DNA from: Ophiocordyceps camponoti-saundersi (nom. inval.)
Taxonomy: Eukaryota > Ascomycota > Sordariomycetes > Hypocreales > Ophiocordycipitaceae
Reading direction: 5' to 3'
Length of the DNA stretch: 64,000 bases
NCBI GenBank assembly: GCA_003339415.1
Contig: PDHQ01000122.1
Span: forward strand, 31,534 to 95,533
A program made the position numbers and the translations under genes. The notes below the pieces were generated by a model. The model was not told the origin of the DNA. It ran no database searches and saw nothing but the letters and a program-made list of their open reading frames with translations. Below, one piece after another: positions 13,424 through 24,677 of this stretch. How positions within the stretch are numbered: position 1 is the first letter of the stretch; each line of letters begins with the position of its first letter.

Positions 13424-13990
13424 ATGGATCAAGACACAGCCATCGACCCGTTTCCGCTGCAGACTGCTGCACGCCTGGGCCAAGGTGAGCAGACGGCATC
13501 AACTGCCCGCGGATAGAGTAGCTTCTTACACCTTCTAGTGGCCAAGGCCGAAGCGCTTCTTCAGGTGCGGAAACATTTTCTACATTCTCTCGTCTTCAAA
13601 AGAAGTAGACTGTCCATCGTCGTCGGAAGCTCATACCTTCTTCCGACAATAGACAGACCCGAAACTCTCGATTTGCAAGGACAACGATGGACGATATCCC
13701 ATCCACTGGGCCGCCTCGTCGAATTCCCTTGATGTTGTCCTTCTACTGGCCAACCAAGCCAGCTTCGATCCAGATGTTCAGGTTAGTTCTCGCATACTGA
13801 TTGCAGTTCGGATATAGAGCGGGGGGGAGCTTATTATTTACTTCCTCTCCCCGTGCAGGATAGTAGCGGCTGGACGCCGCTCATGATCTCTGCCAGCGTC
13901 CCAGACAGCGAGCCCGTCCTCAAATTATTGCTGCAAAAGGGCGCCTATGTGGACGAGAAGAGTGACCTCCTACCTGCCCACCTTCGCCCC

Positions 13991-14069
<79 letters not shown>

Positions 14070-14141
14070 NNNNNNNNNNCCCACCCGCGCCCCCCCCCCC
14101 CAAATTTTGCGGCCAAAGGGCGCCCCGGGGGCGCGGAAAGC

Positions 14142-14190
<49 letters not shown>

Positions 14191-14851
14191 TCCGGGACAT
14201 CCTTTCGAACTCCTTGATCGCTGACCATCCCCGCCTTTCCTCCGGATAGATGACAGTGGTCAGGTCAGGACATGTCAAAAAACTCGTGGGTTATAACGCT
14301 CACATAGAATGACCGTCATAGACGGCGCTTCACTTCGTGGCCTCAAAGAAGAATCTGGACATCGGTCGCCTTCTATTCAGCGCAAAGCCTCCGGCATCGA
14401 CCCGAGTGCGCGATAAACGTGGGCAATATCCCATTCATCGCGCGGCCGCGGCCGGATCTGTACCCATGGTCCGCTTGCTTCTCCAGAACAAGAGTCCCGT
14501 CAGCCCGACCGACGTAGAGGGCTTCACGCCGCTGCACCATGCAATCGCCGAAGGTCACGGTATGTATGGGACGGGAACCGCCGTTGCGCAATAAACAGCT
14601 AATGTCTTGGGCTGCAGGAGATGTGGCTGTGGTGCTACTCGAGAATGGGGCCGATTTCACCATCAAGAACTGCGATGGCGAGACAGCTCTCGAGCTGGCG
14701 CCTGACAAGGAGGTAAGGGCGACCGTATCTAGTAGCCTTTGGGGCCTTGGGCAGAGTCAAGTGCTCAAGTCGGCTTACCCTCTCCAAACAGGTACGGCGT
14801 TTTGTCTTACAAGGGGCCGAAAGAGAAGGCATCAATATGTCATCGTCGTAG
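13424..14851 (+). CDS. NAS6: Proteasome assembly chaperone NAS6 (gankyrin, ankyrin repeats)
   Basis: NAS6/gankyrin is an ankyrin-repeat chaperone that binds the Rpt3 ATPase during assembly of the 19S proteasome base. Eight exons give 241 codons, close to the family's 225-240: 13424-13484, 13539-13564, 13653-13781, 13859-13961, 14250-14263, 14322-14559, 14618-14712, 14792-14851. Ankyrin consensus is clear: DGRYPIHWAAS, SSGWTPLMISAS, SGQTALHFVAS, RGQYPIHRAAAAG, EGFTPLHHAIAEGHGD, DGETALELA. It ends with REGINMSSS. Exon 5 is only 14 nt and exon 2 only 26 nt. Intron 4 contains the poly-C/N assembly gap, so the coding sequence is complete despite the gap. The exon 2/3 junction is the weakest (the acceptor was chosen to keep frame). 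It is tail-to-tail with the TMF gene, 85 bp apart. Confidence 0.88.
13992..14188. other. Poly-C flanked assembly gap (10 N)
   Basis: A run of 78 C is followed by ten N at 14070-14079. A short C/G-rich stretch with AAATTTT comes next, then a second run of 44 C ends at 14188. The symmetric homopolymers around an N block look like low-quality contig ends, not biology. The gap lies inside NAS6 intron 4, so its true length is unknown. Confidence 0.9.
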
Positions 14852-14936
14852 CTAGATGCTGGCGTCGTCGTCCAAACAACCACCACGCTATTGACTCCAA
14901 ACCCCTGTCTCCTTTGTAACTCCTCTGTGCGCGGTC

Positions 14937-17532
14937 CTACTCGACCGTCCGCTCCACGAGCTCGCGGTACATGGCCTTGACATCCTGGACGTCGGCACGC
15001 AGCTCCTCGACGAGCTCGCTCTTCTCCCCCAGCATCTCGAGCGTCGTCTGATATCTCGAGTCGAGGCTGGCGACATCAGCCTCCAGTTGCGGCACCCTTC
15101 TCGCTGCCACCTTGGCCTCCTCAAGCTCCTTGATAATGGTGACCATGTCTGCCCGTGCCTCGTCTCGCTGGTTGCACACCCTCGCCATTTCCTCTTTGGC
15201 GGCCACCTTTTCGGCCTCGAGACGCCGGATGGCCGCGCTCATCCTCTCGACGAGCTGAACAGACGGACCTGCTGCCACCGTCGACGCCGAAATCATGTCG
15301 TGGGCTAAATTCCGGGGCGACGAAGGTGCTGTGTCGTCGACTCCGCTCTCTCGCTCGACCGTCGGCGAGGGCACGTGTAGCGGTTCGCTCGGGGGTTCAA
15401 AGGGCGAGAACGGAACTGGTGGCGGCCCGGAGGTCAAGGTAGGAAGGGCGTTGTGCTTGAGCGGCGGCTGGCTCGATAGACGCCGAATGGACGGGACGAG
15501 CTCCGCCGAGGTATCTGGTATGCTTCCGACCGGCGTCGGGATCCGCCGTAGCTTACTTGGGGTTGGTAGACCGACGAGCTCAGAGCTAAACGTCCGAGAC
15601 ACCGGCAGAAGAGGCGAGTCCGGTCTGCTCTGGTGGCCGCCTTTGGACGTTGCGCCCGCCACGTCGTCAACCCATCGTCGCCGCTCCGCGTCGACGGCAT
15701 CGTCTCTGTCCCTGTTCTCAGTTCGCTGCCGCTCCTTGTCCATATCGGCCTGGACTTGCTGCAGCGCTTCCTCCGCGGCTCTCGCAGAGGCCTTTAGTGA
15801 CGTGGGCTGATAGCGACAAGTCTCGAGCTCCAGCCGGGACGCGGCGAGAGCCGTCTGAGCGTCCTGCAGCTCGTCCTCGATCCGCCTGCAGTGGCTGGCC
15901 TTGAGGGGAGGTCGGTCAGTCTGGGATGGCTGTGGACGTCCTTCTCACATGGTCAGCAACTTACCGCGTCCCGGGCCTTCCTCCGCATGTCCGACTCCCG
16001 ACGCTGTGCATCGTCCCTCTCTCTTTCGAGGTTGGCTGCCTTGGCGAGCAGAGATGATTCGATACCTTGCCAGTTCTCCCGCGCCGAAGCATATTGGGAT
16101 TGCAGCATTTCAATCTGCCGGAACATATTAACCTGGGCTTCCCCTCCGGACCTGGACGAAGCCTCCTCAGCTGCAGCTCGCATCGTCTCGAGCTTGCTTT
16201 CCATGGATCGCAACTCGAGCCGAAGTTCCTCCTCCGTGACACGGCTCCTTTCCACTGCACGCTCGAGCTTTTCCCGCCACTCTGTACCCTCGCGCCGTGC
16301 CTTGTTAACGAGCGACTCCTTTTCCGCTTGCAGTGCGGCGACGGCGTCCTGTAACTCCCTCTGCTTTTGCCCTTCCACAGCTTGGGCCTTGTTCAACGCT
16401 TCCGTTCGGATGGTGTCGGCCTGCTCCTCCTTGAGGTTGACCTCTTGCCCCAGACGGCGGCATTCCTCGTCTTTGGCGGCGTTGGCTTTCTTCAAGCTGC
16501 TGATCTCTCGTTGCAAAGCAGCAACAGCTTTCCGCGCCTCCTCTGGCTGCTCGGTGCCGTTGAGACGGCCGCGCAGAGACGCAGTCTCAGAAGCAGCCTT
16601 TTCCTTGTCTTTCTTGAGCTCCGCTGTCTGCTTTTCGTTCTCCGTCAGCTGTAACCGTAGCTTCTTGATGGTGGCGCGAAATTTCTGCTCGGCGCTCGAT
16701 AGCTTTTGGCCCTCTTCCATCAGCAGGGCGATCTTTTCATCCTTGTCTGCGAGTTTCCGCTCTATGCTTCCGGGCACCGCAGACGCGGCCGCCTGCTTGG
16801 CCGAGTCCGCGACGTTCCTGGAGAGATACTGGACCTTCGACTGAAGGGAATCTATCTGCTCGACGTATTCGCGAATCTCTTCCTGATGCTGAAGCTTGAT
16901 GTCTTCGAACTCTATCGTCTGCCGTCGTCCGGGCTCCGTGTCGTCATCGGCGCCATGGAATGAAACCTTGGGTTGTCCAGATGCTGCACCGCTAGCTACC
17001 AAATCGTCAGGAGACAATTTTAGGGGCGGGTGTTCCGAGCGAACAGGGCTCGGCAGGGCTCGCGGCTCGGGTGGCGTTGACGCGCCCGGCTCAGTGTCGA
17101 ATGGCGTCGACGGCCGGCTCGCGGTGTCAATGGAGCCGCGAGGAGACGCTGAATCTAGACCATCCGTCGAAGCCGAAGCGCTCTTAGCCGCCACGGCTTT
17201 GGCCAGCCGAGCTTGAAGTCGATCGTTGGCTCGGGCGCTGCTGAAGTTCGAACGCAATTGTGCTGTTCACGAAAGAGACACAGGAAAGACATAGAGAGAG
17301 AGAGAGCGTGTGTGTGAGAAGCCCGTGTTTGTAGAGAAGAACAAGCCGCCGGTAGGAACGAACCAGGACTCGGGTTGGCGGAGGCAGCCGGCTTGCTTCT
17401 AGCACCGGCGACCTGCGCCTCGTCGTCGGCCTCAGCCAGCATAGTGTCGAGTCGTGACTCAACGCCGGCGACGGCCTGCGATAAGAGCGAACCCCATCGC
17501 GATGGCTTTCCCCCGGGCGCGGGCGCTGACAT
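14937..17532 (-). CDS. TMF1: TMF/Sgm1-type golgin, coiled-coil tether
   Basis: TMF/Sgm1 golgins are long coiled coils on Golgi membranes that bind Rab6/Ypt6 GTPases. Exons, high to low: 17532-17364, 17262-15965, 15899-14937, giving 809 codons. Introns are 101 and 65 nt, both with good donors (the second is GTAAGT). The N-terminal motif SRWGSLLSQAVAGVE (residues about 11-25) is characteristic of fungal members. A Ser/Pro-rich linker follows. Heptad-rich coiled coil runs from about residue 165 to 500, and after a Ser/Pro spacer a second coiled coil from about 690 to 809 holds LGEKSELVEELRADV, matching the C-terminal domain named 'TATA element modulatory factor'. Intron 1 carries a (GA)n(GT)n run. 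The old name reflects a DNA-binding claim; the Golgi role is established for the family, and its role here is inferred. Confidence 0.87.
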
Positions 17533-17922
17533 GGTCGTCGTGAAGCTGATGAAGCGTTGATGGAGAAACAGCGGCTTGTGACGGTTGGTGGCTCGGGTTT
17601 ACTGCTCTTCCCGAATGGAAATTATCTAATCCGGGCCCGCTCTCGACATCTTCATGAACCGTATACCCTGATGAGAAGCAGCTACAATCTATTTCTCTTC
17701 ACACGTCTCTATCTCATACGTTGTGACTCATGGACGCCACCGGTGAATTGCTCAGAGTAATTCTCGGCCAACTAAGAAGTTTGCCTCGACAGGCTTGAAG
17801 AGAGCACAAGACTGTGTCGGATGTCGCTCAACAACGCACATAAGACGATACCGAGATACCCCCGCCGACTGACATGCTCCTGCTACTGCAGCACTACTAG
17901 AAATATCGAACGCCTAGAAGGT
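17533..17922. other. Intergenic, promoter side of TMF gene
   Basis: This 390-bp gap lies between the start of the TMF gene and the stop of the large gene, both on the minus strand. It must hold the TMF promoter and the 3' UTR of the upstream gene's transcript. No RNA gene, repeat or ORF with a recognisable product was seen. Confidence 0.6.
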
Positions 17923-20900
17923 TTACCCAGTTAACTTCTTCCACCAGCTACGCCCCTGATGACGCTCGTTGCTCCCTTCGGATCCGCCAGAACGCCCTCC
18001 CTCCCGCTGCTGTTGCCGCCGCCGCCTGGAACGGTCGTCGCCTTCATCTGCGCCGCGTTCATGTCCGTACTTCGCGCGGCGTCTGGCCCTGCGTGCTTCC
18101 CTGCGCGCACGCTCCTCATCCTCTGCCGGGGGCGCCGCGTCAGAATGATCTCTCATCCACGACGATGGCCCCGATTCTGGCCACACATGGGCCCGAGTCT
18201 TGTGATGATCTCGAGCATGCTCATCTCCCGTTGGCCCTTCGTGCCGCCGACTGCCCCTTTGCCAGCGAACATCGTCTCCATCCGCTGCTCTGCCGGCGCG
18301 TCGAGCTTCCCGCCTGCGCCGCCTCTCGGCGTCTTCGGCCGGCGAATCCATCTGAGAAGGCCGGCGCTCCTGTCTGGCAGCAGCCTCATCTCTCTGTGCT
18401 GCGGCGGCCGCCAGTCTTTCCCTTTGGCGGTGTCGCTCGGTCCTCCTGGCTGTCTGTTCGTCCACGCGCGGGCGAGTCGCGCGTTTGTCGGCTCGTCGGG
18501 CTTCCTTTGCCCTGTGTTGGTGCACTTCTTCCTCGTTCTCACGCTTCCGCCGCGTACTACGTCGAGTCTCGTTCTTGTGTCGTCGTGATTCCTCGCTAGC
18601 CTTGTCGGCCGAATTGTGTTCATTTCGCCTCCCTTTGCGCGCAGGGGTGCGACCTATGCCGTCGCCATCAAGCCGAACTTCAGTTCTTGCTGATCTTGGA
18701 TTCATGAGCCCACTGAAAAGTCCAGCAAAGCCAGACTTCTTGACGTGTGGTGCGCTTCGTTTCACGGGCATCTCTGAGGGACCTCCAGAGTCGACAACGA
18801 CGAGATCCTCATCCTGTGACCTCTTAAAACGCCTCTTGTCCCGTTTGAGCGCGTCGGCGTCGTGGTCGGCGTCGGCGTCGGCTTCTGCGTCCAAGGCCCT
18901 TACCATGACAATGTCATCATCCTCGCCTGCCGTTGCCTTGCGTAGTCTCCTCTTCGTACTCGACTTGTCCACGCCCAGCACTTTAGATGCTTTAGACGTC
19001 ATGACGGGAGCCTCGGCTGGTGGTGGCGAGGCAAAGCCACGTACAATGTCGGCCGAGTTTCGACGGGAATACTTGGCGTTGGCGATCGGTCTTCTTTCCC
19101 TGTCCCGCTCCCTCTCTCGTGTCGATGTCGACCTCAACATAGGCGGAGTGCCAGTGGCAGCCGTCGTCCGAGCTCGGCTAGGTGTTTCATCCGAATTCTC
19201 CGTCCGCTCCGCCTTGTCTTTGTCCGAACCTGAGTCTTTGGATGATGACTTAACAGGTGATTTGCTGGACAATGACTTGTCCGGCTTGGACCTAGACGCT
19301 GGCGTCTTCTCCTTTGACGGTGTCGCATTCCAGCGAGCCCACGACGCCCCCCCATCGTCCTTGATTTTCATTCTTTCCCTTTTGAAAGCTTTCGGCTCCG
19401 GGGCCGACGACATTGGCGGATCCGGGGCTGGCGGTGGGGCCTCCGGGACGGCTGGTGGAGGAGGGGGTGGTGGCGAAGGAGGAGGAGGAGCTGGATAACT
19501 ATACCCTGCGCTTTCCTCGACAGATGTCTTCGCCTTCGCCCTCTTATTCTTCTTCGACTCATCTTGTTCCGCAGTTTCGTTGATAAATACCATGTCTTCC
19601 TCGTCATCTGCAGGAAAGCTTCCAGGTAACTCCGAAGACTGATGACTCTTCCTAGAGAAAAAGCTGTCCTGCTCGACCGCACCAACGTCTTTACCTTTGA
19701 ACTTGGGTTTGTATCTCTTGTCATCCTCCTTTGGTGAGGGCGCCAGTAGAGGCACATCCACGAGCCCGTCGTTCCGGGTGAGCTCAAAGTTCTTTAGCTT
19801 GTCCGCAATTCTGCCCTTGGCGGGCTTGCGTGCGGTTGCCGCTGCCGATATGTCTCCCCTTGGAATGGATGCCGGGGTGAACTCCTTTCCGGTGACAGCT
19901 TCTTCTAGAGGTGAGTTAGCCATGGTATTGCTCCAGAGTGATGTTGGTGGCCAACCCTTGATAGACTTCTTGACATTTCCGCCAACGCCCCAGAAGGCAA
20001 AGGCATCGGTTGCCAAGTGATCTTTGGTCGACAAGAGCTCTTCGATCTGGTCCGGAGTAAGCTCTGGCTCTGATGACACCTTTGGTGCTTCTATATCCTC
20101 TGTTTCCTCGGGAACGGGCTCTTTTGGCTTTTTCTCCTTCTTCCCCTTCTCCTTTTCTTTCAGCTTAGAGCTCTTCCTGGCCCTTTTCGCGGCTTCGGCC
20201 TCCTCTGCCTCGCGGGCGGCCTTCTCCTCCGCCTCGCGGGCGGCCTTCTCCTCCGCCTCGCGGGCGGCCTTCTCCTCCGCCTCGCGGGCGGCCTTCTCCT
20301 CCGCCTTGCGGGCGGCCTTCTCCTCCGCCTCGCGGGCGGCCTTCTCCTCTGCCTTTCGGACGGCCTTTTCTGCCTTTCGGGCGGCCTTCCCTTCGGCTTG
20401 ATGCTCCTCCTTCGTAGCATTCTCCTCTGCTTCTTTGAGGGCCTGCTCCTCAGCTTTCCGAACCGCCTTCTCCTCTGTCTCTCGGACGGTCATTTTCTCT
20501 GCCTCTCGGGCGGCCTTATCCTCTGCTTTATTAGCGAATAGGTCCTCTTTTCTTCTTGCGGCGTTTGCTGTCAGAAGCTCGAACTTCTCCATGTCTTTCT
20601 TAGAAAGTTTGCCCTTCTTGGCAAACTTCCTGTTGAGTGTAGCAAGCTCCTCCTCCTCATGGACCACTTCAGCCTCTTGGGCAGCCTTTTCTTCCGCTTC
20701 CCGGACCGCCTTCTCTTCCGCTTCTCGGACAGCCTGCTCCTCTGCCTCCTGAGCGGCCTTATCTTCTTCTTCCCGGGCAGCTTGCTCATCCTTATCATCG
20801 GACGAGATATTTTCTGCTCTCTTTGCTGCATTTGCCGTAAGAAGTTCAAACCTTTCCCTATCCTTCTTAGATAACTTGCCCTTCTTGAAAAGTTTCTTAT

Positions 20901-23900
20901 CAAGTGCCGCGAGCTCTTCTTCCTCCACGGCAACCTCAAACGCCTCAGCCTCAAGACGGGCCTCATCTTCGTCCGTCTTCTCTTCGGCCTTCATTAAAGG
21001 CTTTTCTTTTGATTCTAATTTCTCAGCTTCGTCATTCTCGTGGTCAACCCTCACCTTCCCGGCCTTCTTCTTTTCCTTTTCCAGTCTTTTCAGTTCTTTG
21101 GCGCTCAAGTGATGTTGCTTCTCGCTCTTTACCTCTTCATTGATGTTATCTTTCTTCTTCCCCTTCTGTTCGTGATCCTTGGTTGTGGAGGGCATGTCAT
21201 CCCAAGCGAAAGTGTCGAGGTCTCCTGCTTCAGTGTGAGGCTCAGCAGTGTTCATGTAGAAGGGGACGTTGGGACGGGGTGAGCGCCGATCAGCCATGGC
21301 CTTATTATAGTGGTTCTACTCTGGTCAAGTCCCAGCCCAAAGCTCTCTCTCGCCCCCGTGTTGCCTGATTTCCTCTACGGAACTGGGTTGGATTGTCTTA
21401 CCATTATTCACCTCCACGACTTCCATCAACTCTTTCTTCGCCTTCTCGGACGTTGCGGCCCAGAAATTCTCGACGGGCTCCTCGATGCCGTCGGGCTTCC
21501 ACGAGACACTGTTGCAACCTTCGTTGTCGTCCTTCTCTCCTTTTCTCCATGAGGTAAAGAAATCATCATCGCCAGAGATATCAATAGAGACTTTGGGGGG
21601 CTTCGTCGCGGGGTCCTGCTCGTTGAAGTCGACGAGGTCAGATTTCTTCGTTTTCTTCTTCTTTGCACCTGTTGTCCAAGAATCCCATTCTCCGTAGCTT
21701 GGCTCATTCGCCTTATCACGCTCTCTGTTTTCATCTGTCGTAGAGGCCTGCTTCTTCTCCTTCTTACCCCCAACGCTTGGAAATTCGCAGACAACGTCGG
21801 TTGCGGTTTTTGCTTTAGGATCTGACGAAGGAAATTCATCCGCGTCGTCTTCGACACAACCCTTCTTTTTTTTCTTCTTCTTGTCTTTCTTGGACCCTTG
21901 CTCAAAGGAACCCCAACATGTGTCGTTCTTCAAGCCGGGTTTCTCACCTCCTGCCACGTCGGTCGCTGTTTCATTATGATCCTGTGGCTCTGATAGAGGC
22001 CTCGACTCAGCATCGGCACCGATAATGTTATTCTCGTCGTCAATGCCGAGTGAGCCGCCCCACTCGGGCCCATCGTCAATCTGCGTGGGGTGGTCTAAAA
22101 CATCTGTGGCATCACCGGCGTCTTGTGCCGTCTCGGGCTCACCCCAAGGCACCGTCTTCTTCTTCTTCTTGTCCTTCTTGGAGGACTTGGTCTGAAACTC
22201 CCAGGAATCCAGATCTTTGTTCTTCTCAGGCTCTGGTGCTGGTGATGGGTCTCTGGCAGATCTTGAAACCTCATCCGCTGTAACATCCAGCTGAGAATCG
22301 GTAGCCTTGTTCTTACTTTTCCTTCCCTTTCTTGTGGTTACAGCGGAAAAAGAGTTATCGACTGTAGGATCTGGAGTAGTAGCAGGTGCTGGATCAGAAA
22401 CGGAGACTTCCTCAATGACACCGTGTTTTTTCTTCTTCTTGTCCTTCTTGGCAGTATCCCAGCCATCCCAGGTATTGTTTGGCTCAATCTTATCCATTGA
22501 AGCGGCAGTGACCTTTTCTGTCTCCTTCTTTGTCGTACTCTTTGGATAGGCGAATCTAAAGACATCATCACCCAGAGGTTTAGGTTCCATCTGCTCGAGC
22601 ACCTGCTCAGCTCCCAGGCTTCCTTTGGCGTCGTCTCGCTTGCCATTTCCATTTGGAGATGAATCCCAGGTCCAGTCCGGAGAAAAGTTCTGCTCATTAG
22701 CTTTGCCATCATCTGCCTTGTCGTCGTCATCACTGAGGGCATTGAATGTAAAGGCCGAGTTGACCTTGAGCTTAGACTTTGCGCCGTTCATGCCCCAAGG
22801 GTTGGAACCTACGTCGACCTTCTTCTCGCCAACACCTGCCTTATTCACATCGCCATTACCGACGGCGTTCGAGCCCCAAGGTTTGCCAGCTTCCCAGTTG
22901 GATCCCCAGGTGCCGACACCATCGGTTTTCCCCGTCGAACTTAAGTTCTGGTCGATGATGCCTCCATCATCTCCCAGTTTAATTTCTTGAAACGTGGCGC
23001 CCTCGAAATCAGGATCGGTAGCCCCTGGTTCTCTGATTGGCTCAGCATCGGCATTTCCCTTCTTGCCTTTTTTCTTCTTCTTCCCCGACACAGCCGCCCA
23101 CTCAAAGGCGGCAGTCGCATCTTCGGCATCGATCTTACTAGTGTTCTTTTCCTGGTCTTTGTCGTCGTCTCTGCCGTCTCCAGCTCCGGAATTGTCACCT
23201 TCGCCTGCGGCGTTACCACCGCCTTCGCCGTGACCACCCTGACCACGGCCATCATTGTTGCCATCGTCACCGCCCTGGTTCCCTTCAGTATCGTCTTGGT
23301 CTCGTTTGTTGTTCGTTTGTGTAGGTTGCTTTCCTCGTTTCTTCTTTCCTCCTCTCTGGAAAACTTGTTGCGAATCCCAGTCCAGGGTGACGTCAAAGAC
23401 CGGGTCTCGGAAAAGACCGCAGTCAGCGTCGGAACCATTCGGTATGGACGTTTTTGAGAGCGGTAAAATGACGCTATGACGACAAGTAGGCAAGCGTTGA
23501 CGAGCCGTCGGTTCTATCTCGTCAGGGACTGCGACATGCTCACAATTCTCAGGCACGTCAAGCGTCGTAGGCGGCTGGCATGAGAACGCCTGAACACGAA
23601 CAGATTTGACAAGCCGCAGTTGAGGCACCTGTACTATCGTAGGCCCCTGCGCAAGTGGCAGAGTTAGCACATGGGACTGACTGCTGAACGGCCCGTCTCC
23701 ACACGGTCGAAACCAAACCCCGCAACGCCAGTGAAAAGGGGGGAGTTCGGACGAAGGTCATAATGAGAATAAGCTCGTAGGCGGAGTGGCTCCTGGCGAG
23801 CGTGCAGGGACGGCACCAGCGGGGCGAACATGCTCAACAGAAAGAACAGCGTCCAAAGCCACGCAAGAGGAGAACATACCTTTACATTCCACACTTCATC

Positions 23901-24044
23901 GACCCATGCGCGGGAAATAATTTGCAGTTGAACGTGCAGCGGAAGCCCATCCCACCTGGTCGTCTGGGAACGAGGTTGCGTCAAGACCGGCTCACTGCTT
24001 ATGCAGCTCGTGGGTACAGCAAAAACCTCAGCCACAGCCATCAT
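17923..24044 (-). CDS. Large unrecognised W/K-repeat and coiled-coil protein
   Basis: I do not recognise this protein. The model has three exons, high to low: 24044-23880, 23646-21402, 21224-17923 (1903 codons, all in frame). An alternative for intron 2 uses donor GTGAAT and acceptor before 21300 and is also in frame. The two big open exons look like one gene because a repeated unit crosses the junction. The unit is an acidic linker, a tryptophan pair (WDGW, DSWEF, CWGSF, EWDSW, FTSW, then FAWDD, SWARW), and a lysine run (KKDKKKKK). The C-terminal half has tandem AAREAEEK coiled-coil repeats and two copies of a module containing KKGKLSKKD...FELLTANAA. A proline-rich patch (19.40-19.49 kb) and a long Arg-rich tail follow. 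The composition suggests a disordered, highly charged scaffold, perhaps nuclear or ribosome-linked; that is a guess. Exon 1 is the least certain part (its intron would be 233 nt). Confidence 0.68.
20211..20354. repeat. 24-bp coding tandem repeat (6 copies)
   Basis: Six copies of a 24-bp unit (plus strand begins CGCGGGCGGCCTTCTCCTCC) start at 20211, 20235, 20259, 20283, 20307 and 20331, with more degenerate copies to about 20,520. On the minus strand each unit encodes the octapeptide AAREAEEK. It keeps frame, and copy number is likely to vary between strains. Confidence 0.9.
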
Positions 24045-24608
24045 TGGAGGCAGTCGATTCAAGTTTGGGAGCGGCGAGGGATATGCTGACTATCGGAATC
24101 GTGAATGCGGCGCAATTTGAGGTTATTTGTACCTCTGCGCGACGAGAAGAGGGATCACCTCCCGTATGTGAGAGAAGAAAGCCCTGTTAAAATGCAACAG
24201 GTTTGCCAAATTTCAGCTGAATCGGTTGTTTCTCGCAGGTCGAAGCTCTATTTGATAATCGTGCGTATCGCAGTTGCAATAAGTTTTGGTGGTTGTGCCT
24301 CCTGCTTCGGCGAAAGGCGGAGCAGTGACGCGCATCGAGGACGACGTAGGAATTCGCAGCTGCCCCGGTAATGAGACGGTGCGAGCAACGAATGCGATGC
24401 CACAGGCGAACCCTTCTGTCTTGGTCCCCTGAACTGTAGGCAGAAGAGAGACGCTGGTGGGCGAGGCGGTGATAGAATCGGCCGAGAACGAACCACCAAT
24501 AAGGCGGGTGGCGTCTTTTTCTTGAAGGGGGAGGAGGAACAGAAAAGTAGGATATGCAAGAAGAGATGTTTCGCTGCAGACCAGGAGGGAGGAGGGGCAT
24601 CCGTCACG
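24045..24608. other. Upstream region of the large minus-strand gene
   Basis: GC-balanced sequence without a recognisable gene. Overlapping minus-strand ORFs run through it into the (CATA)n repeat and look like chance frames. It probably holds the promoter and 5' UTR of the large gene. Confidence 0.5.
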
Positions 24609-24642
24609 CATACATACATACATACATACATACATACATACA

Positions 24643-24672
<30 letters not shown>
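24609..24672. repeat. (CATA)16 microsatellite
   Basis: Sixteen uninterrupted CATA units. It ends 5 bp before the left terminal repeat of the small element at 24,678, and a second (CATA)n begins directly after that element's right terminal repeat. Confidence 0.97.
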
Positions 24673-24676
<4 letters not shown>

Positions 24677-24677
24677 C

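Noticed and set aside
21225..21297. Separate gene starting at ATG 21297
   Set aside because: The same W/K unit continues across the intron and both splice options keep frame, so one gene is more likely; kept as an alternative in the entry.
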